Assembly: GCF_001673365.1 (NCBI RefSeq)
Contig: NZ_LZLS01000156.1
Span: 155,284-219,283 of the forward strand
Reading direction: 5' to 3'
DNA length: 64,000 nt
Source of the DNA: Mycobacterium asiaticum
GTDB taxonomy: Bacteria > Actinomycetota > Actinomycetes > Mycobacteriales > Mycobacteriaceae
The position numbers and the translations under genes were made by a program. Below, one piece after another: positions 27,601-36,343 of this stretch (positions are counted from its first letter, which is position 1; the number at the start of each line of letters is the position of its first letter). The notes below the pieces were generated by a model. It saw only the letters and a program-made list of their open reading frames with translations. It did no database searches and was not told the DNA's origin.

Positions 27601-27827
27601 GGCACATGCCCCTTCCCGGTGACAGCTGCGACGCAATGATGCGTCAAGTCGGTGCGAGGCGGTCAGAGCGCTGTCGCTGAGAGGCGGGCATCTAGACATA
27701 TGCCCCTTCCCGGTCACAGCGGCGGCGCAATGATGCGTCAAGTCGGTGCGAGGCGGTTAGAGCGCTGTCGCTGAGAGGCGGGCATCTAGACACATGTCCC
27801 TTCCCGGTGACAGCGGCGACGGTATGA
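27546..27827. repeat. 94-bp tandem repeat, three copies (VNTR/MIRU-like)
   Basis: Units at 27546-27639, 27640-27733 and 27734-27827 begin TGCGTCAAGTCGGTGCGAGG and align without gaps. Copies 2 and 3 are closest; copy 1 differs mainly in the middle (GGGGCGG for AGAGCGC). Period checked by the position of CAAGTC at 27551, 27645 and 27739. Size, intergenic position and tandem layout resemble mycobacterial variable-number repeats. Confidence 0.95.
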
Positions 27828-27930
27828 CGGTTGTATATGTTCTGCGTAGAATAATTCAGGAATTGCTCATGCCCGGTTTCGGGTAGCACGGTATACTGGT
27901 CGCGAACGATGACTCAGGACCGGCGGAAAG

Positions 27931-29043
27931 TTATTTGCTTAAGACGCTTTGGATATCGTCAAAGACGAGGCCGGACGTTTCATCTGCGGATAGAAAGAAT
28001 AACGCACCGAGTGCGATAGCGAGGACGATGGCGCCTGGGCGCGCTGCACCGATTATGCGTTGGGTCAATTTGCCATTCGTGCCTGGCATTGAGACCGCGA
28101 TTATAGTAAAAACCATCCCTGGACCCAGCAGGCACAGGCCAACTCCGCACCACATCAGATAACTGGGGAAAGTATGTATCCGTGGACTAGTCGCTAGTAA
28201 GACCATTATAAATGCCAAGGCAAGATAGATAATCGTCCATTTCGCGGCTCTGTATATTGATTCCGGTTCGGGCTCGAGACAGTGTCGAGTATCGCTGGAA
28301 CCGACGGCTCCAGGCTGCCTGTTGCGACTCTTATCGTAGATTATCCAAAAAGCAAGAATGCAAAGAGTAATCCCGGCGACAGCGACCGCTATCTGTTCTT
28401 CGGTCAGTGTTGAAGAATGTAGTTGATTCAGCTCGCCATTCATCTCCTCCATAAAACTGAGTGCGTCGGAAATGAGAAAAGCCATCGCCCCGAGCATGAC
28501 AACTGCGGTGGCTCGATTGGCGTAGCGCGTCAGATCACTAAGTGGAGTTCCGTCTGCCGGCTGTTGGTGCCAAGCGATCATCCAAGTAGTGCCGGCGACA
28601 AGAATTACCACGCCGAGCGCAAGCATTCCTGCTGCAGGCATAAACTGCAACCACGCTCTTTCGCAAACCTGTTGCGTAATCTGTTGGGCATGTATTGCCG
28701 CATCTGGCGTAACAGTTGTTAAAGCGTTGCCTGTCGCTGAGGCGGGAGAAGTAGATAAATTTATGTCAGATTCTGGTGGTTTCGTAGCGGCAACTAATCC
28801 GAAGAAATAAGCATCTTGTCCAAGGACGACGATGGCCAAACCGAGCAGGATAATCGCCTCTTTGATGCGGCTCCTCACTCCATTCTGCATAGACATGGTC
28901 AAAATCGTGGTTATCGCTAGTATTGTAAAGCCTGCAAAAACACCCGCCAGTTGCGCGTTAGGCACCGAGAAATCGATGATGCTCCATGGGTGATCTTCTG
29001 ATATGCAGCGTCCATCCAGAGCGGCCGATGTGGCGTTGCTCAT
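27931..29043 (-). CDS. Multi-pass membrane protein of unknown function, low-GC gene
   Basis: 370 aa. I do not recognise the family. About eight hydrophobic helices are visible (for example AGVFAGFTILAITTIL, LQFMPAAGMLALGVVILVAG, AAKWTIIYLALAFIMVLLA, IVLAIALGALFFLS), with an external-type loop rich in Ser/Thr/Pro between helices 2 and 3. ATG 29043 is preceded by GGGGGGATCC, a usable ribosome site. Two 60-base stretches counted by hand (28381-28440, 28681-28740) are 47% and 52% G+C against about 67% in a typical neighbour (32401-32460), and codon use is relaxed, so recent acquisition is likely. Confidence 0.75.
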   Translation of the reverse strand: MSNATSAALDGRCISEDHPWSIIDFSVPNAQLAGVFAGFTILAITTILTMSMQNGVRSRIKEAIILLGLAIVVLGQDAYFFGLVAATKPPESDINLSTSPASATGNALTTVTPDAAIHAQQITQQVCERAWLQFMPAAGMLALGVVILVAGTTWMIAWHQQPADGTPLSDLTRYANRATAVVMLGAMAFLISDALSFMEEMNGELNQLHSSTLTEEQIAVAVAGITLCILAFWIIYDKSRNRQPGAVGSSDTRHCLEPEPESIYRAAKWTIIYLALAFIMVLLATSPRIHTFPSYLMWCGVGLCLLGPGMVFTIIAVSMPGTNGKLTQRIIGAARPGAIVLAIALGALFFLSADETSGLVFDDIQSVLSK

Positions 29044-29230
29044 TAGGATCCCCCCGGGGCGGCGCAATGGACCCAGCTCAGTGGCCGCAATTCTACGTGG
29101 GTGCATATGCCACGCACAACGCACATTCTTCGTCGGCAGTTCACCCGTCGATCAATCAGCTTTCCCGTAGATGTAGCCGGTGACCACCCTCGTGCGTCGG
29201 TGCCACATCGAAAGGCGCAATCTACCGCCC

Positions 29231-29275
29231 CTAAATACCGCGTGATCCCTCCATTGAACGGCACGGCGTATTTAG
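29231..29275 (-). terminator. Stem-loop at the 3' end of the LuxR regulator gene
   Basis: CTAAATAC at 29231 and GTATTTAG at 29268 begin and end an inverted repeat with 14-nt arms (two mismatches) and a 17-nt loop. It overlaps the stop codon of the 29272-32106 gene. There is no T-run, so it is at best a mycobacterial-type non-canonical terminator. Confidence 0.4.
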
Positions 29276-32106
29276 TCGCAGGCATCACCACGCCTGTCGA
29301 CTTGCCCGCGCAGTTGCCGTCGTGACTTGATGCCGAGCTTGGCGAACACCTTGCGCAGATGCCACTCGACAGTGTGGGTGCTGATGAACAACTGCGCGGC
29401 GATCTCGGGGTTGGTCAGGCCGTCGCCGGCCAGCTTCGCGATCTGCGCCTCCTGCGCGGTCAGCTCACCGGCCGGGGCCGAGCGCTTTGCCACCTTCCGA
29501 CCGGTGACAAGGAGCTCGCGCCGCGCGCGCTCGGCAAACCCGTCAGCTCCCATCCGGGCGAACATCTCGTGGGCGGTGTGCAGCTGGGTGCGGGCGTCGA
29601 CGCGCCGATTGCAGCGGCGTAGCCATTCGCCGTACAGCAGATGCGCGCGGGCTAGATGGACGGCGATCCTGGTGTTGCCGAGCTTGTCAATCGCTTCGCG
29701 GTAGTAGGTCTCGGCTTTGGCGTCGTCCACGAGCAGCGCTCTGGATCGGGCCAAAACTCCTGCGGCCCAATCGGTTCCGCTGCTTGTCGTGCGTTCTTCC
29801 AGTTGGGTCAGTGCGTCGGCCGCGGTTTCTCGCCGGCCGCTACGGGCGCCGGCCTCGACGAGTTCGATCAGGGACCAGCCGAACAAGCCGAGGTCTTCGT
29901 CCTGGCAGGCCTCGCGGGCGGCCGTGCACGCGTCCTCGTAGCGGCCCAGGCCGTTGTACAGGACGGCGGTGGCGAAATTCGTCAGGCCGACCACGCGACC
30001 CTCGCCACGGCCGACGCCGTCGGCACGCGCCCCTTCGATGAGGCGTAGCGCCTCGGACTCGTCGCCGCGCAGCGCAGCCAACAACACCGAGTGGTACTTC
30101 ACGGGCGCATAGCCGGTGGCGGACGTGATGGCATCGGCTTCTTCGATCAACGCCGAGGCCGCCGAAAATTCGCCCGCCTGAACATGCACGCCGGCGCGGT
30201 AGACCAGGGCAAGTGGCAGGACGGCGAGCGCGCCGGAGTCGCGGGCCAGCCGCACCGCATGAGTGGCCAGCCGATGCCAGATTTCGTCGTCCCAGAGTTC
30301 GTGTGCCGCCGATTCCTGCACGATCGGGAAGGCCTGCCAGAACCAACGCATCACGGCGTCGTTGCCGCGCTCGGCTTCGGTGTGGATCAAGGTCAGCGCG
30401 TCGCGCAGAGTCGGGAGACTGGCGGCATGACCATCGGTGGCCCGGATGGCGATGCCATCGAGAAGCAGGTCGACGGGTCGCACCGGACGGGGTCCGGGCG
30501 GTGCCTGGCGCGCGGCGGCTGCCGTCATGCGTATACCGCCGTGCGGGCACAGTCGGCCACCGAACAGCGCCGCCCCCACGGCTTCCAGATACGTCTCACG
30601 GGATTGCGTGACGTCAAGGGTGGCCAGCTGGCGGGCGGCTTCGAGCAGTCCGACCGCGGCATCGCTGACCGTCGGGGCATCGTTGTCGCCACTGCGGCTC
30701 CTGGCGAACGCGATCTGGGCGCGGAGTCGGCTGAGCCCGGCCCGCTGCAGAGGGTCCAGTGACGCCGGACCGCCGGAGTCCGCGATCCTCAGCAACTCGT
30801 CGGCGGCGTCGAACGCGGCGGCATCACGCTTGGCCTGGGCGGCGGCCAACGCCCGAGCAGCCCGGCGTGCCGGGTCGGCGGTCAACTGGGTTGCCCGCTC
30901 CAGAAATGCTGCGGCGGCCGCGATGCCGCCTCTGGCTTGGGCGCGTTCGGCGGACAGCTCCAGCTGACCGGCAACGCTTTCGTCCGGGCCGGTCGCGGCG
31001 ATGGCAAGGTGCCAGGCGCGACGATCGGGATCGGCGTTGCCGTCGGTGGCTTCCGCCAACGCGCGGTGCGCGCGCCGACGCTCGACCAGCCCCGCAGCCC
31101 GGTAGGCGGCTGAACGCACCAGCGGATGCCGGAACCGCACCCGGGTCCCGACGTCGATCAGCCCCGCAGCCTCCGCTCCGGCCGCGGCGTCGTGTGGCAG
31201 TCCCAAGTTTTGGGCGGCGCGCAGTAACAAGGCCGCATCGCCGATCGGCTCGGCGGCGGCGGTCAGCAGCAGTTGCTGCGTGTGGCCCGACAATTTCTCG
31301 ATGCGGCGCAAGAACGTCTGCTCGATCTGCCCGATCAGCGCTCGAGCGTCCGGCGGACCGAAGCCACCCGCCAATTCCTCGGCCGTCAGGCCTTTGGGCA
31401 GTTCCAGCAGGGCCAGTGGGTTGCCACGGGTTTCGGCCACGATGCGGTCGCGGACCTGATCGTCGATCCGGCCCAGGATGACCGAGTCGAGCAGCGCCCG
31501 CGCATCACCGGCATTGAGTCCTTGCAGCGTCAGTTCGGGTAACCCGGCCAGTTCCTCGCTCCTGGAGTCGCGGGCCGCGAAGACCATGACGACGGGTTCG
31601 GCGACCAGGCGTCGGGCGACGAATGCCAGGGTCTGGGCCGAAACCCGGTCGATCCATTGCGCGTCATCGGCAAGCAGCAGGAGCGGCTGTCGCTCGGTCG
31701 CGGTGCCGATCAGGCTCAGCACCGCCAGGCCGACCAGGAAACGATCCGGAGGTGGGCCGACCTTGCGGCCGAAGGCGATCTCCAATGCGTCGCGCTGCGG
31801 GATAGGCAGGGCGTCAACGTAATCCAGCAATGGGACACAGAGTTGGTGCAACGCTGCGTAGGCGAGTTCCATCTCGGACTCCACGCCCGACACACGCGCC
31901 GTGCGAAACCCTGAAGTGCGCGTGGCCAGGTATCGCAGTAGCGCGGTCTTGCCGATACCAGCCTCGCCGCGAAGGACGAGCACCTGACTTTGGCCGGACC
32001 GGGCCACGGACGTCAAACGTTCCAGGGTCGCGCATTCCGCGCGCCGACCCCGCAGTTCCAGTGCCCGATCGGAGTTGATCACTTGGCGGTTGACTTTACC
32101 GGCCAC
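29272..32106 (-). CDS. Large LuxR-family (LAL) ATPase regulator
   Basis: 944 aa, GTG start. P-loop GEAGIGKT at 47-54, Walker B-like LLLLADDAQWID, a long alpha-helical repeat middle, and a C-terminal LuxR HTH (LTAQEAQIAKLAGDGLTNPEIAAQLF, then STHTVEWHLRKVFAKLG). LAL/MalT-type regulators bind an inducer through the central region and activate nearby genes. It is divergent from the SDR gene at 32170, and the 63-bp spacer contains a TTAA-bounded palindrome that is shared with the TetR promoter, so the two regulators may be linked. No cyclase domain is present, unlike the 21468-24773 protein. Confidence 0.88.
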   Translation of the reverse strand: MAGKVNRQVINSDRALELRGRRAECATLERLTSVARSGQSQVLVLRGEAGIGKTALLRYLATRTSGFRTARVSGVESEMELAYAALHQLCVPLLDYVDALPIPQRDALEIAFGRKVGPPPDRFLVGLAVLSLIGTATERQPLLLLADDAQWIDRVSAQTLAFVARRLVAEPVVMVFAARDSRSEELAGLPELTLQGLNAGDARALLDSVILGRIDDQVRDRIVAETRGNPLALLELPKGLTAEELAGGFGPPDARALIGQIEQTFLRRIEKLSGHTQQLLLTAAAEPIGDAALLLRAAQNLGLPHDAAAGAEAAGLIDVGTRVRFRHPLVRSAAYRAAGLVERRRAHRALAEATDGNADPDRRAWHLAIAATGPDESVAGQLELSAERAQARGGIAAAAAFLERATQLTADPARRAARALAAAQAKRDAAAFDAADELLRIADSGGPASLDPLQRAGLSRLRAQIAFARSRSGDNDAPTVSDAAVGLLEAARQLATLDVTQSRETYLEAVGAALFGGRLCPHGGIRMTAAAARQAPPGPRPVRPVDLLLDGIAIRATDGHAASLPTLRDALTLIHTEAERGNDAVMRWFWQAFPIVQESAAHELWDDEIWHRLATHAVRLARDSGALAVLPLALVYRAGVHVQAGEFSAASALIEEADAITSATGYAPVKYHSVLLAALRGDESEALRLIEGARADGVGRGEGRVVGLTNFATAVLYNGLGRYEDACTAAREACQDEDLGLFGWSLIELVEAGARSGRRETAADALTQLEERTTSSGTDWAAGVLARSRALLVDDAKAETYYREAIDKLGNTRIAVHLARAHLLYGEWLRRCNRRVDARTQLHTAHEMFARMGADGFAERARRELLVTGRKVAKRSAPAGELTAQEAQIAKLAGDGLTNPEIAAQLFISTHTVEWHLRKVFAKLGIKSRRQLRGQVDRRGDACD

Positions 32107-32120
32107 GCCTCACCGCCTTG

Positions 32121-32142
32121 TTAAATCAACTGCTTGACTTAA
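32121..32142. promoter_or_regulatory. TTAA-bounded palindrome, candidate TetR operator (site A)
   Basis: TTAAATCAA (32121-32129), 4-nt spacer, TTGACTTAA (32134-32142): 9-bp arms with one mismatch. It lies between the LuxR gene and the SDR gene, 28 bp before the GTG at 32170. The right half GCTTGACTTAA is identical to that of site B at 33003-33024. Confidence 0.7.
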
Positions 32143-32169
32143 CCCGGGCTACGCCGATTAACTCGACGG

Positions 32170-32979
32170 GTGGTCAACGAATTAGCGGACAAGGTCGCCG
32201 TGATTACCGGGGGGTCTTCCGGTATTGGTCGCGGACTGGTCCAGCGTTTCGTCGCTGAGGGCGCCAGGGTGGTCATCGGCGATGTCGAGATCGACGGCGG
32301 CGAAGCACTGTCGGCCGCCCTGGGCCCTAACGCCTTCTTTCAGCGGACCGATGTCTCCGACCCCGAACAGGTCACCGCGCTGGTGGCAACGGCGGTCGAG
32401 AAGTTCGGCGGCTTGCACGTCATGGTCAACAATGCCGGGGTCTCGGGTCCGCTGCGCCGGTTGTTGGACGAGGATTTCAACGATTTCCATCGCGTCATGG
32501 CGGTCAACGTCCTGGGGGTGATGGCTGGTACCCGCGATGCCGCGCGACACATGGCCGCCAACGGCGGGGGGTCGATCATCAACCTGACCTCCATCGGTGG
32601 GATCCAGGCCGGCGGCGGGGTGATGATCTACCGCGCATCCAAAGCGGCAGTCATTCAATTCACCAAGTCGGCCGCAATTGAGTTGGCCTACCACGACATT
32701 CGGGTGAACGCTATCGCGCCGGGCAACATACCCACGCCGATCCTGGCGTCGTCTGCTCGAGGCATGGAGCCCGAGGAACTCGAGCGGTTCGAGGCGCGGA
32801 TTCGGCAGGGGATGCGCGACGACCGGCCCCTCAAGCGCGAAGGCACACCCGAGGACGTCGCCGAAGCCGCGCTGTATCTGGCCACCGACCGATCTCGATA
32901 CGTCACCGGCACCATCCTCCCGGTGGACGGGGGCACATCGGCGGGCAAGGTTATCCGGTCCCGCAAGCACGACGGATGA
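32170..32979 (+). CDS. SDR family oxidoreductase
   Basis: 269 aa, GTG start. ITGGSSGIGRGL cofactor loop, an acidic DVEID after strand 2 pointing to NAD(H) use, NNAGVSG, catalytic serine in LTSIGGIQ, and YxxxK as YRASK. The sequence APGNIPTPIL matches SDRs acting on hydroxy- or keto-steroid-like or terpenoid alcohols, but that is weak. It is preceded by operator site A and followed, after 73 bp, by the TetR gene with site B, so it probably belongs to the same regulon as the P450 operon downstream. Confidence 0.87.
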   Translation: MVNELADKVAVITGGSSGIGRGLVQRFVAEGARVVIGDVEIDGGEALSAALGPNAFFQRTDVSDPEQVTALVATAVEKFGGLHVMVNNAGVSGPLRRLLDEDFNDFHRVMAVNVLGVMAGTRDAARHMAANGGGSIINLTSIGGIQAGGGVMIYRASKAAVIQFTKSAAIELAYHDIRVNAIAPGNIPTPILASSARGMEPEELERFEARIRQGMRDDRPLKREGTPEDVAEAALYLATDRSRYVTGTILPVDGGTSAGKVIRSRKHDG

Positions 32980-33002
32980 CGTCCAGCAGCCCAGGTCGTG
33001 AA

Positions 33003-33024
33003 TTAAAGCAGTCGCTTGACTTAA
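33003..33024. promoter_or_regulatory. TTAA-bounded palindrome, candidate TetR operator (site B)
   Basis: TTAAAGCAG-TCGC-TTGACTTAA, the same 22-bp frame as site A with a weaker left arm. It lies 28 bp before the TetR ATG at 33053, a typical autoregulatory position. Two sites with identical half GCTTGACTTAA and identical total length make chance unlikely. Confidence 0.68.
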
Positions 33025-33052
33025 TGCGTCCGGGCGCGGTTGACTAGGCGGT

Positions 33053-33724
33053 ATGACCACAGTCGGTCGGGCCGTCCGCAGCGAGCGGGCCAGCTCAACC
33101 CAGGAGGCGATCCTGGTTGCCGCCGAGCGGTTGTTTGCCGAGCACGGGGTGTTCGCGGTGTCCAACCGACAGGTGAGCGAGGCCGCCGGGCAGGGCAACA
33201 ACGCCGCGGTCGGCTACCACTTCGGCACCAAGGCAGACCTCGTACGCGCAATCGAGCAGAAACATCGCGGGCCGATAGAGCAGTTGCGCGAGCAGATGGT
33301 GGCCGCCCTGCCCGACTCGGCCGGGATGCGGGACTGGGTGGCCTGCCTGGTCTGTCCGCTGACCGAACACCTAGAGGCCCTCGGCAATCCCACCTGGTAC
33401 GCGCGGTTCGCCGCGCAAGCGATGACCGACCCCGCTTATCAGAACATCGTCGTCAAGGACGCCCTGAGCTCTTCATCGCTGGTGCAGGTTGTCGACGGGA
33501 TCAGCAGTTGCCTGCCCGACCTTTCGGTTGCCGTCCGGTTCGAGCGAAACATCATGGCGCGCAACCTGTTGATGCATACCTGCGCGGATCTGGAACGGGC
33601 ATTGGCCGACGGCATCTCGGCGCCGCGCCCGTCCTGGCGAGCCGCCGCGACCGGGCTCATCGACGCGATCGTCGGGTTGTGGCTGGCTCCGGTAACCTCT
33701 GCCAGCGAAGAGCCAAGAATATGA
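33053..33724 (+). CDS. TetR-family regulator
   Basis: 223 aa. N-terminal HTH domain (about 15-65): EAILVAAERLFAEHGVFAVSNRQVSEAAG, then NNAAVGYHFGTKADLVRAI. The rest is the ligand/dimerisation domain without recognisable specificity. It is the first gene of a tightly packed operon: the stop overlaps the ferredoxin ATG (ATGA, 33721-33724). Probable ligand is the P450 substrate or a CoA thioester derived from it. Sites A and B are the likely targets. Confidence 0.88.
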   Translation: MTTVGRAVRSERASSTQEAILVAAERLFAEHGVFAVSNRQVSEAAGQGNNAAVGYHFGTKADLVRAIEQKHRGPIEQLREQMVAALPDSAGMRDWVACLVCPLTEHLEALGNPTWYARFAAQAMTDPAYQNIVVKDALSSSSLVQVVDGISSCLPDLSVAVRFERNIMARNLLMHTCADLERALADGISAPRPSWRAAATGLIDAIVGLWLAPVTSASEEPRI

Positions 33725-33915
33725 AAGTTACTGTCAATCAAGACATCTGCGCATCATCGGGTAACTGCGTGATGAACTCACCCGAGGTTTTCGACCAGCG
33801 CGACGAGGACGGCGTCGTCGTCCTGCTCAACCCCAATCCATCCGCCGAGCAGGCCGAGGGCGTCCGCAAAGCCGCCGCGTTCTGCCCGGCTCTGGCAATC
33901 CATATCGAGGAGTGA
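33721..33915 (+). CDS. 3Fe-4S-type ferredoxin for the P450
   Basis: 64 aa. Cysteines at 10, 16 and 55 in the pattern C-x5-C...CP, with Ser at the position of the fourth ligand (CASSGNC), as in mycobacterial P450-associated 3Fe-4S ferredoxins. ATG 33721 gives the canonical MKVTVNQDIC start. It carries electrons from a ferredoxin reductase (not encoded here) to the P450 whose gene overlaps its stop by 4 bp (GTGA, 33912-33915). Confidence 0.9.
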   Translation: MKVTVNQDICASSGNCVMNSPEVFDQRDEDGVVVLLNPNPSAEQAEGVRKAAAFCPALAIHIEE

Positions 33916-35156
33916 CCGTGTCCGACACACTCACGAATAGCAGCACTGACACCGGTATCCCCGAATATCCGATGGCACGCGCGGCCCGGTGCCCGTTCGC
34001 CCCGCCGCCGGATGTGATGTCGTTGGCGGACGCGAAACCGCTTTCCCGGGTGCGGATCTGGGATGGCAGCACGCCTTGGCTCATCACCGGTTACGAACAG
34101 TGCCGAGAGCTTTTCTCGGATTCGCGTGTCAGCGTGGACGACCGGGTGCCTGGCTTTCCGCACTGGAACGAACGCATGCTGTCCACCGTGCACAAGCGGC
34201 CGCGGTCGGTCTTCACCTCCGACGGCGAAGAACACACCCGCTTCCGGCGAATGTTGTCCAAGCCCTTCACCTTTCGGCGGGTAGAAGGTCTTCGCACGGC
34301 AATTCAGCAGATCACTGACGACCACATCGACAAGATGCTGGCCGGACCGCAGCCGGCCGACCTCGTCTCCGCGATCGCGCTGCCGATCCCGTCGCTGGTG
34401 ATCAGTCAGTTGCTGGGGGTGCCCTACGAGGATGCCGAGATGTTCCAGGAGCACGCCAACGTCGGACTTGCTCGCTACGCGACCAGCGAGGACACCGTCA
34501 AGGGTGCGATGAGCCTGTACAAGTACCTGTCCAAACTGGTCGAGGCCAAGATGGACAACCCCGCTGAGGACGCAGTTTCCGATCTGGCCGAACGGGTCAA
34601 GGCCGGCGATCTCAGCCTCAAAGAGGCCACGCAGTTGAGTAGTGGCTTGCTGATGGCCGGCCACGAGACCACCGCCAACATGATTGGGATCGGTGTGCTT
34701 GCGCTGCTGGAAAATCCCGACCAGCTGCCGGCCATCCGGGATGCCGAGGACCCGAAGATCGTCGCCAATGCGGTAGAGGAATTGCTGCGCTACCTCAGCA
34801 TCATCCAAAACGGTCAGCGCCGCGTCGCCGTCGAGGACATCCCGATCGCCGGCGAAGTCATCCGCGCCGGCGAGGGCATCATCATCGATCTGGCTCCGGC
34901 CAACTGGGATGTCGACGCGTTCACCGATCCGGATCGCCTGTACTTGCACCGCTCGAACGCGGACCGCCATGTGGCCTTCGGTTACGGCCGACACCAGTGC
35001 GTGGGACAACAGTTGGCGCGCGCGGAACTGCAGATCGTCTTCCGCAGCCTGTTCCAGCGGATTCCCACCATGGCGTTGGCCGTCCCGTTCGAGGAGATCC
35101 CGTTCAAACACGACCGGCTCACCTACGGCGTGCACGAACTGCCGATCACCTGGTAA
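33912..35156 (+). CDS. Cytochrome P450 (CYP105-like)
   Basis: 414 aa, GTG start overlapping the ferredoxin stop. I-helix AGHETTAN with the acid-alcohol pair, ExxR in EELLR, and the haem-ligand motif FGYGRHQC. The N-terminus ARAARCPFAPPPDV is soluble bacterial class I. Electron supply is the adjacent ferredoxin. It most likely hydroxylates the operon's substrate as the entry step. A CYP family number cannot be given without alignment. Confidence 0.92.
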   Translation: MTVSDTLTNSSTDTGIPEYPMARAARCPFAPPPDVMSLADAKPLSRVRIWDGSTPWLITGYEQCRELFSDSRVSVDDRVPGFPHWNERMLSTVHKRPRSVFTSDGEEHTRFRRMLSKPFTFRRVEGLRTAIQQITDDHIDKMLAGPQPADLVSAIALPIPSLVISQLLGVPYEDAEMFQEHANVGLARYATSEDTVKGAMSLYKYLSKLVEAKMDNPAEDAVSDLAERVKAGDLSLKEATQLSSGLLMAGHETTANMIGIGVLALLENPDQLPAIRDAEDPKIVANAVEELLRYLSIIQNGQRRVAVEDIPIAGEVIRAGEGIIIDLAPANWDVDAFTDPDRLYLHRSNADRHVAFGYGRHQCVGQQLARAELQIVFRSLFQRIPTMALAVPFEEIPFKHDRLTYGVHELPITW

Positions 35157-35182
35157 GCCCTTTCACAGCCCAAGAGAGGTCA

Positions 35183-36343
35183 ATGATGACAAGCACGCTC
35201 TACCCGCCGAAAGGCTTTGGCGCACCGAAGGATCGCAAAGGCCATGCCCTCGGAAGCAATGTCGGCCTGCCCGCCGGCACCGAGGTCTTCTCCGCCGACA
35301 ACCACATCTCGCTGGCCGCAGACATCTTCTACGAGCGCTTCCCGGAAGACCTGAAGGACAAGGCACCCCGAATTTGGTACGAAGACGGCGCGTATCAAGT
35401 GGGTCGCAAGGGCCAGTCGTTTTTGCCCGGTGACTTCAGTGCCGTGCTGATGCAATACGACGACTTGCCCGGGGCGGCCAGCACCAACATCGAAGCGCGC
35501 ATCCAGGAGTTGCGTGAAGACGGTGTCGACAAGGAACTCGCGTTTCCCAACGCCGTGCTGGCACTGTTCCACTACCCGGACAAGAAACTCCGCGAGATCA
35601 CCTTCCGCATCTACAACGAGTACATCGCGGAGTTGCAGGAACGCTCCAACGGCCATTTCTACGGCGCCGGGCTGATTAACTGGTGGGACCCTGAAGGCGC
35701 GCGCCGGACGCTTGCCGAATTGAAGTCGCTGGGGCTCAAGACATTCCTGCTGCCGCTGAACCCAGGCAAGGACGACGACGGAAACATCATCGATTACGGC
35801 AGCACCGCGATGAAGCCGGTGTGGGACGAGATCGAAGCCGCCGGGCTGCCGGTCACGCATCACATCGGTGAGACCCCGCCGAAAACCCCGTGTCAGTTCA
35901 ACAGTGTCGTGGTCGGAATGATGATCAATATCGACGGCTTCCGTGAGCAGTTCGCGAAGTACCTCTTCTCCGGAATCCTCGACGATCATCCCAGTCTGCG
36001 GATCGGCTGGTTTGAAGGCGGAATCGCCTGGGTGCCTTGGGCTTTGCAAGACGCGGAGCACTTGGTGGCGTCCTATCAGCACATGTTCAACCGGCCGCTG
36101 GAGCACGACATCCGCTACTACTGGGACACCCACATGAGCGCTTCGTTCATGGTCGATCCGTTGGGCTTGGAACTGATCGACCGGATCGGTGTCAACAAGG
36201 TCATGTGGTCCAGTGACTACCCGCACAACGAAAGCACCTACGGCTATTCCGAGAAGTCACTGGCCGCCGTTGTCGACGCGGTCGGTCCAGAGAACGCGGT
36301 CCGGGTCGTCAGCGGCAACATCAGCGAATTCCTGGGGCTATGA
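35183..36343 (+). CDS. Amidohydrolase_2-family protein (ACMSD-like fold)
   Basis: 386 aa; ATG 35183 with GAGAGG eight bases before. The PF04909 pattern is visible: SADNHISL in place of the N-terminal HxH, HHIGET in the middle, and SSDYPHNEST near the C-terminus. Members are metal-dependent decarboxylases or hydrolases; several mycobacterial paralogues accompany P450 and CoA-ester genes. The first metal motif is D-x-H rather than H-x-H, as is common in this subgroup. It resembles the 52356-53654 product. ATGA overlap with the next gene. Confidence 0.82.
   Translation: MMTSTLYPPKGFGAPKDRKGHALGSNVGLPAGTEVFSADNHISLAADIFYERFPEDLKDKAPRIWYEDGAYQVGRKGQSFLPGDFSAVLMQYDDLPGAASTNIEARIQELREDGVDKELAFPNAVLALFHYPDKKLREITFRIYNEYIAELQERSNGHFYGAGLINWWDPEGARRTLAELKSLGLKTFLLPLNPGKDDDGNIIDYGSTAMKPVWDEIEAAGLPVTHHIGETPPKTPCQFNSVVVGMMINIDGFREQFAKYLFSGILDDHPSLRIGWFEGGIAWVPWALQDAEHLVASYQHMFNRPLEHDIRYYWDTHMSASFMVDPLGLELIDRIGVNKVMWSSDYPHNESTYGYSEKSLAAVVDAVGPENAVRVVSGNISEFLGL

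Larger units (their letters stand above)
27340..27930. other. Gene-free stretch holding a tandem repeat and inverted repeat
   Basis: Between the NmrA-like gene and the membrane protein gene (both minus strand) I see no convincing coding frame. The stretch contains the three-copy 94-bp repeat (27546-27827) and the long inverted repeat (27524-27600). After 27828 the DNA becomes AT-rich, which continues into the next gene. A promoter for the NmrA-like/SDR pair must lie close to 27340. Confidence 0.7.

Noticed and set aside
27524..27827. CRISPR array
   Set aside because: The 94-bp units abut directly with no unique spacers and no cas genes are nearby.
35183..36343. Assignment as a true ACMSD of the kynurenine pathway
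   Set aside because: The fold matches, but no kynurenine-pathway genes are present and the N-terminal metal motif is D-x-H; only the family is supported.
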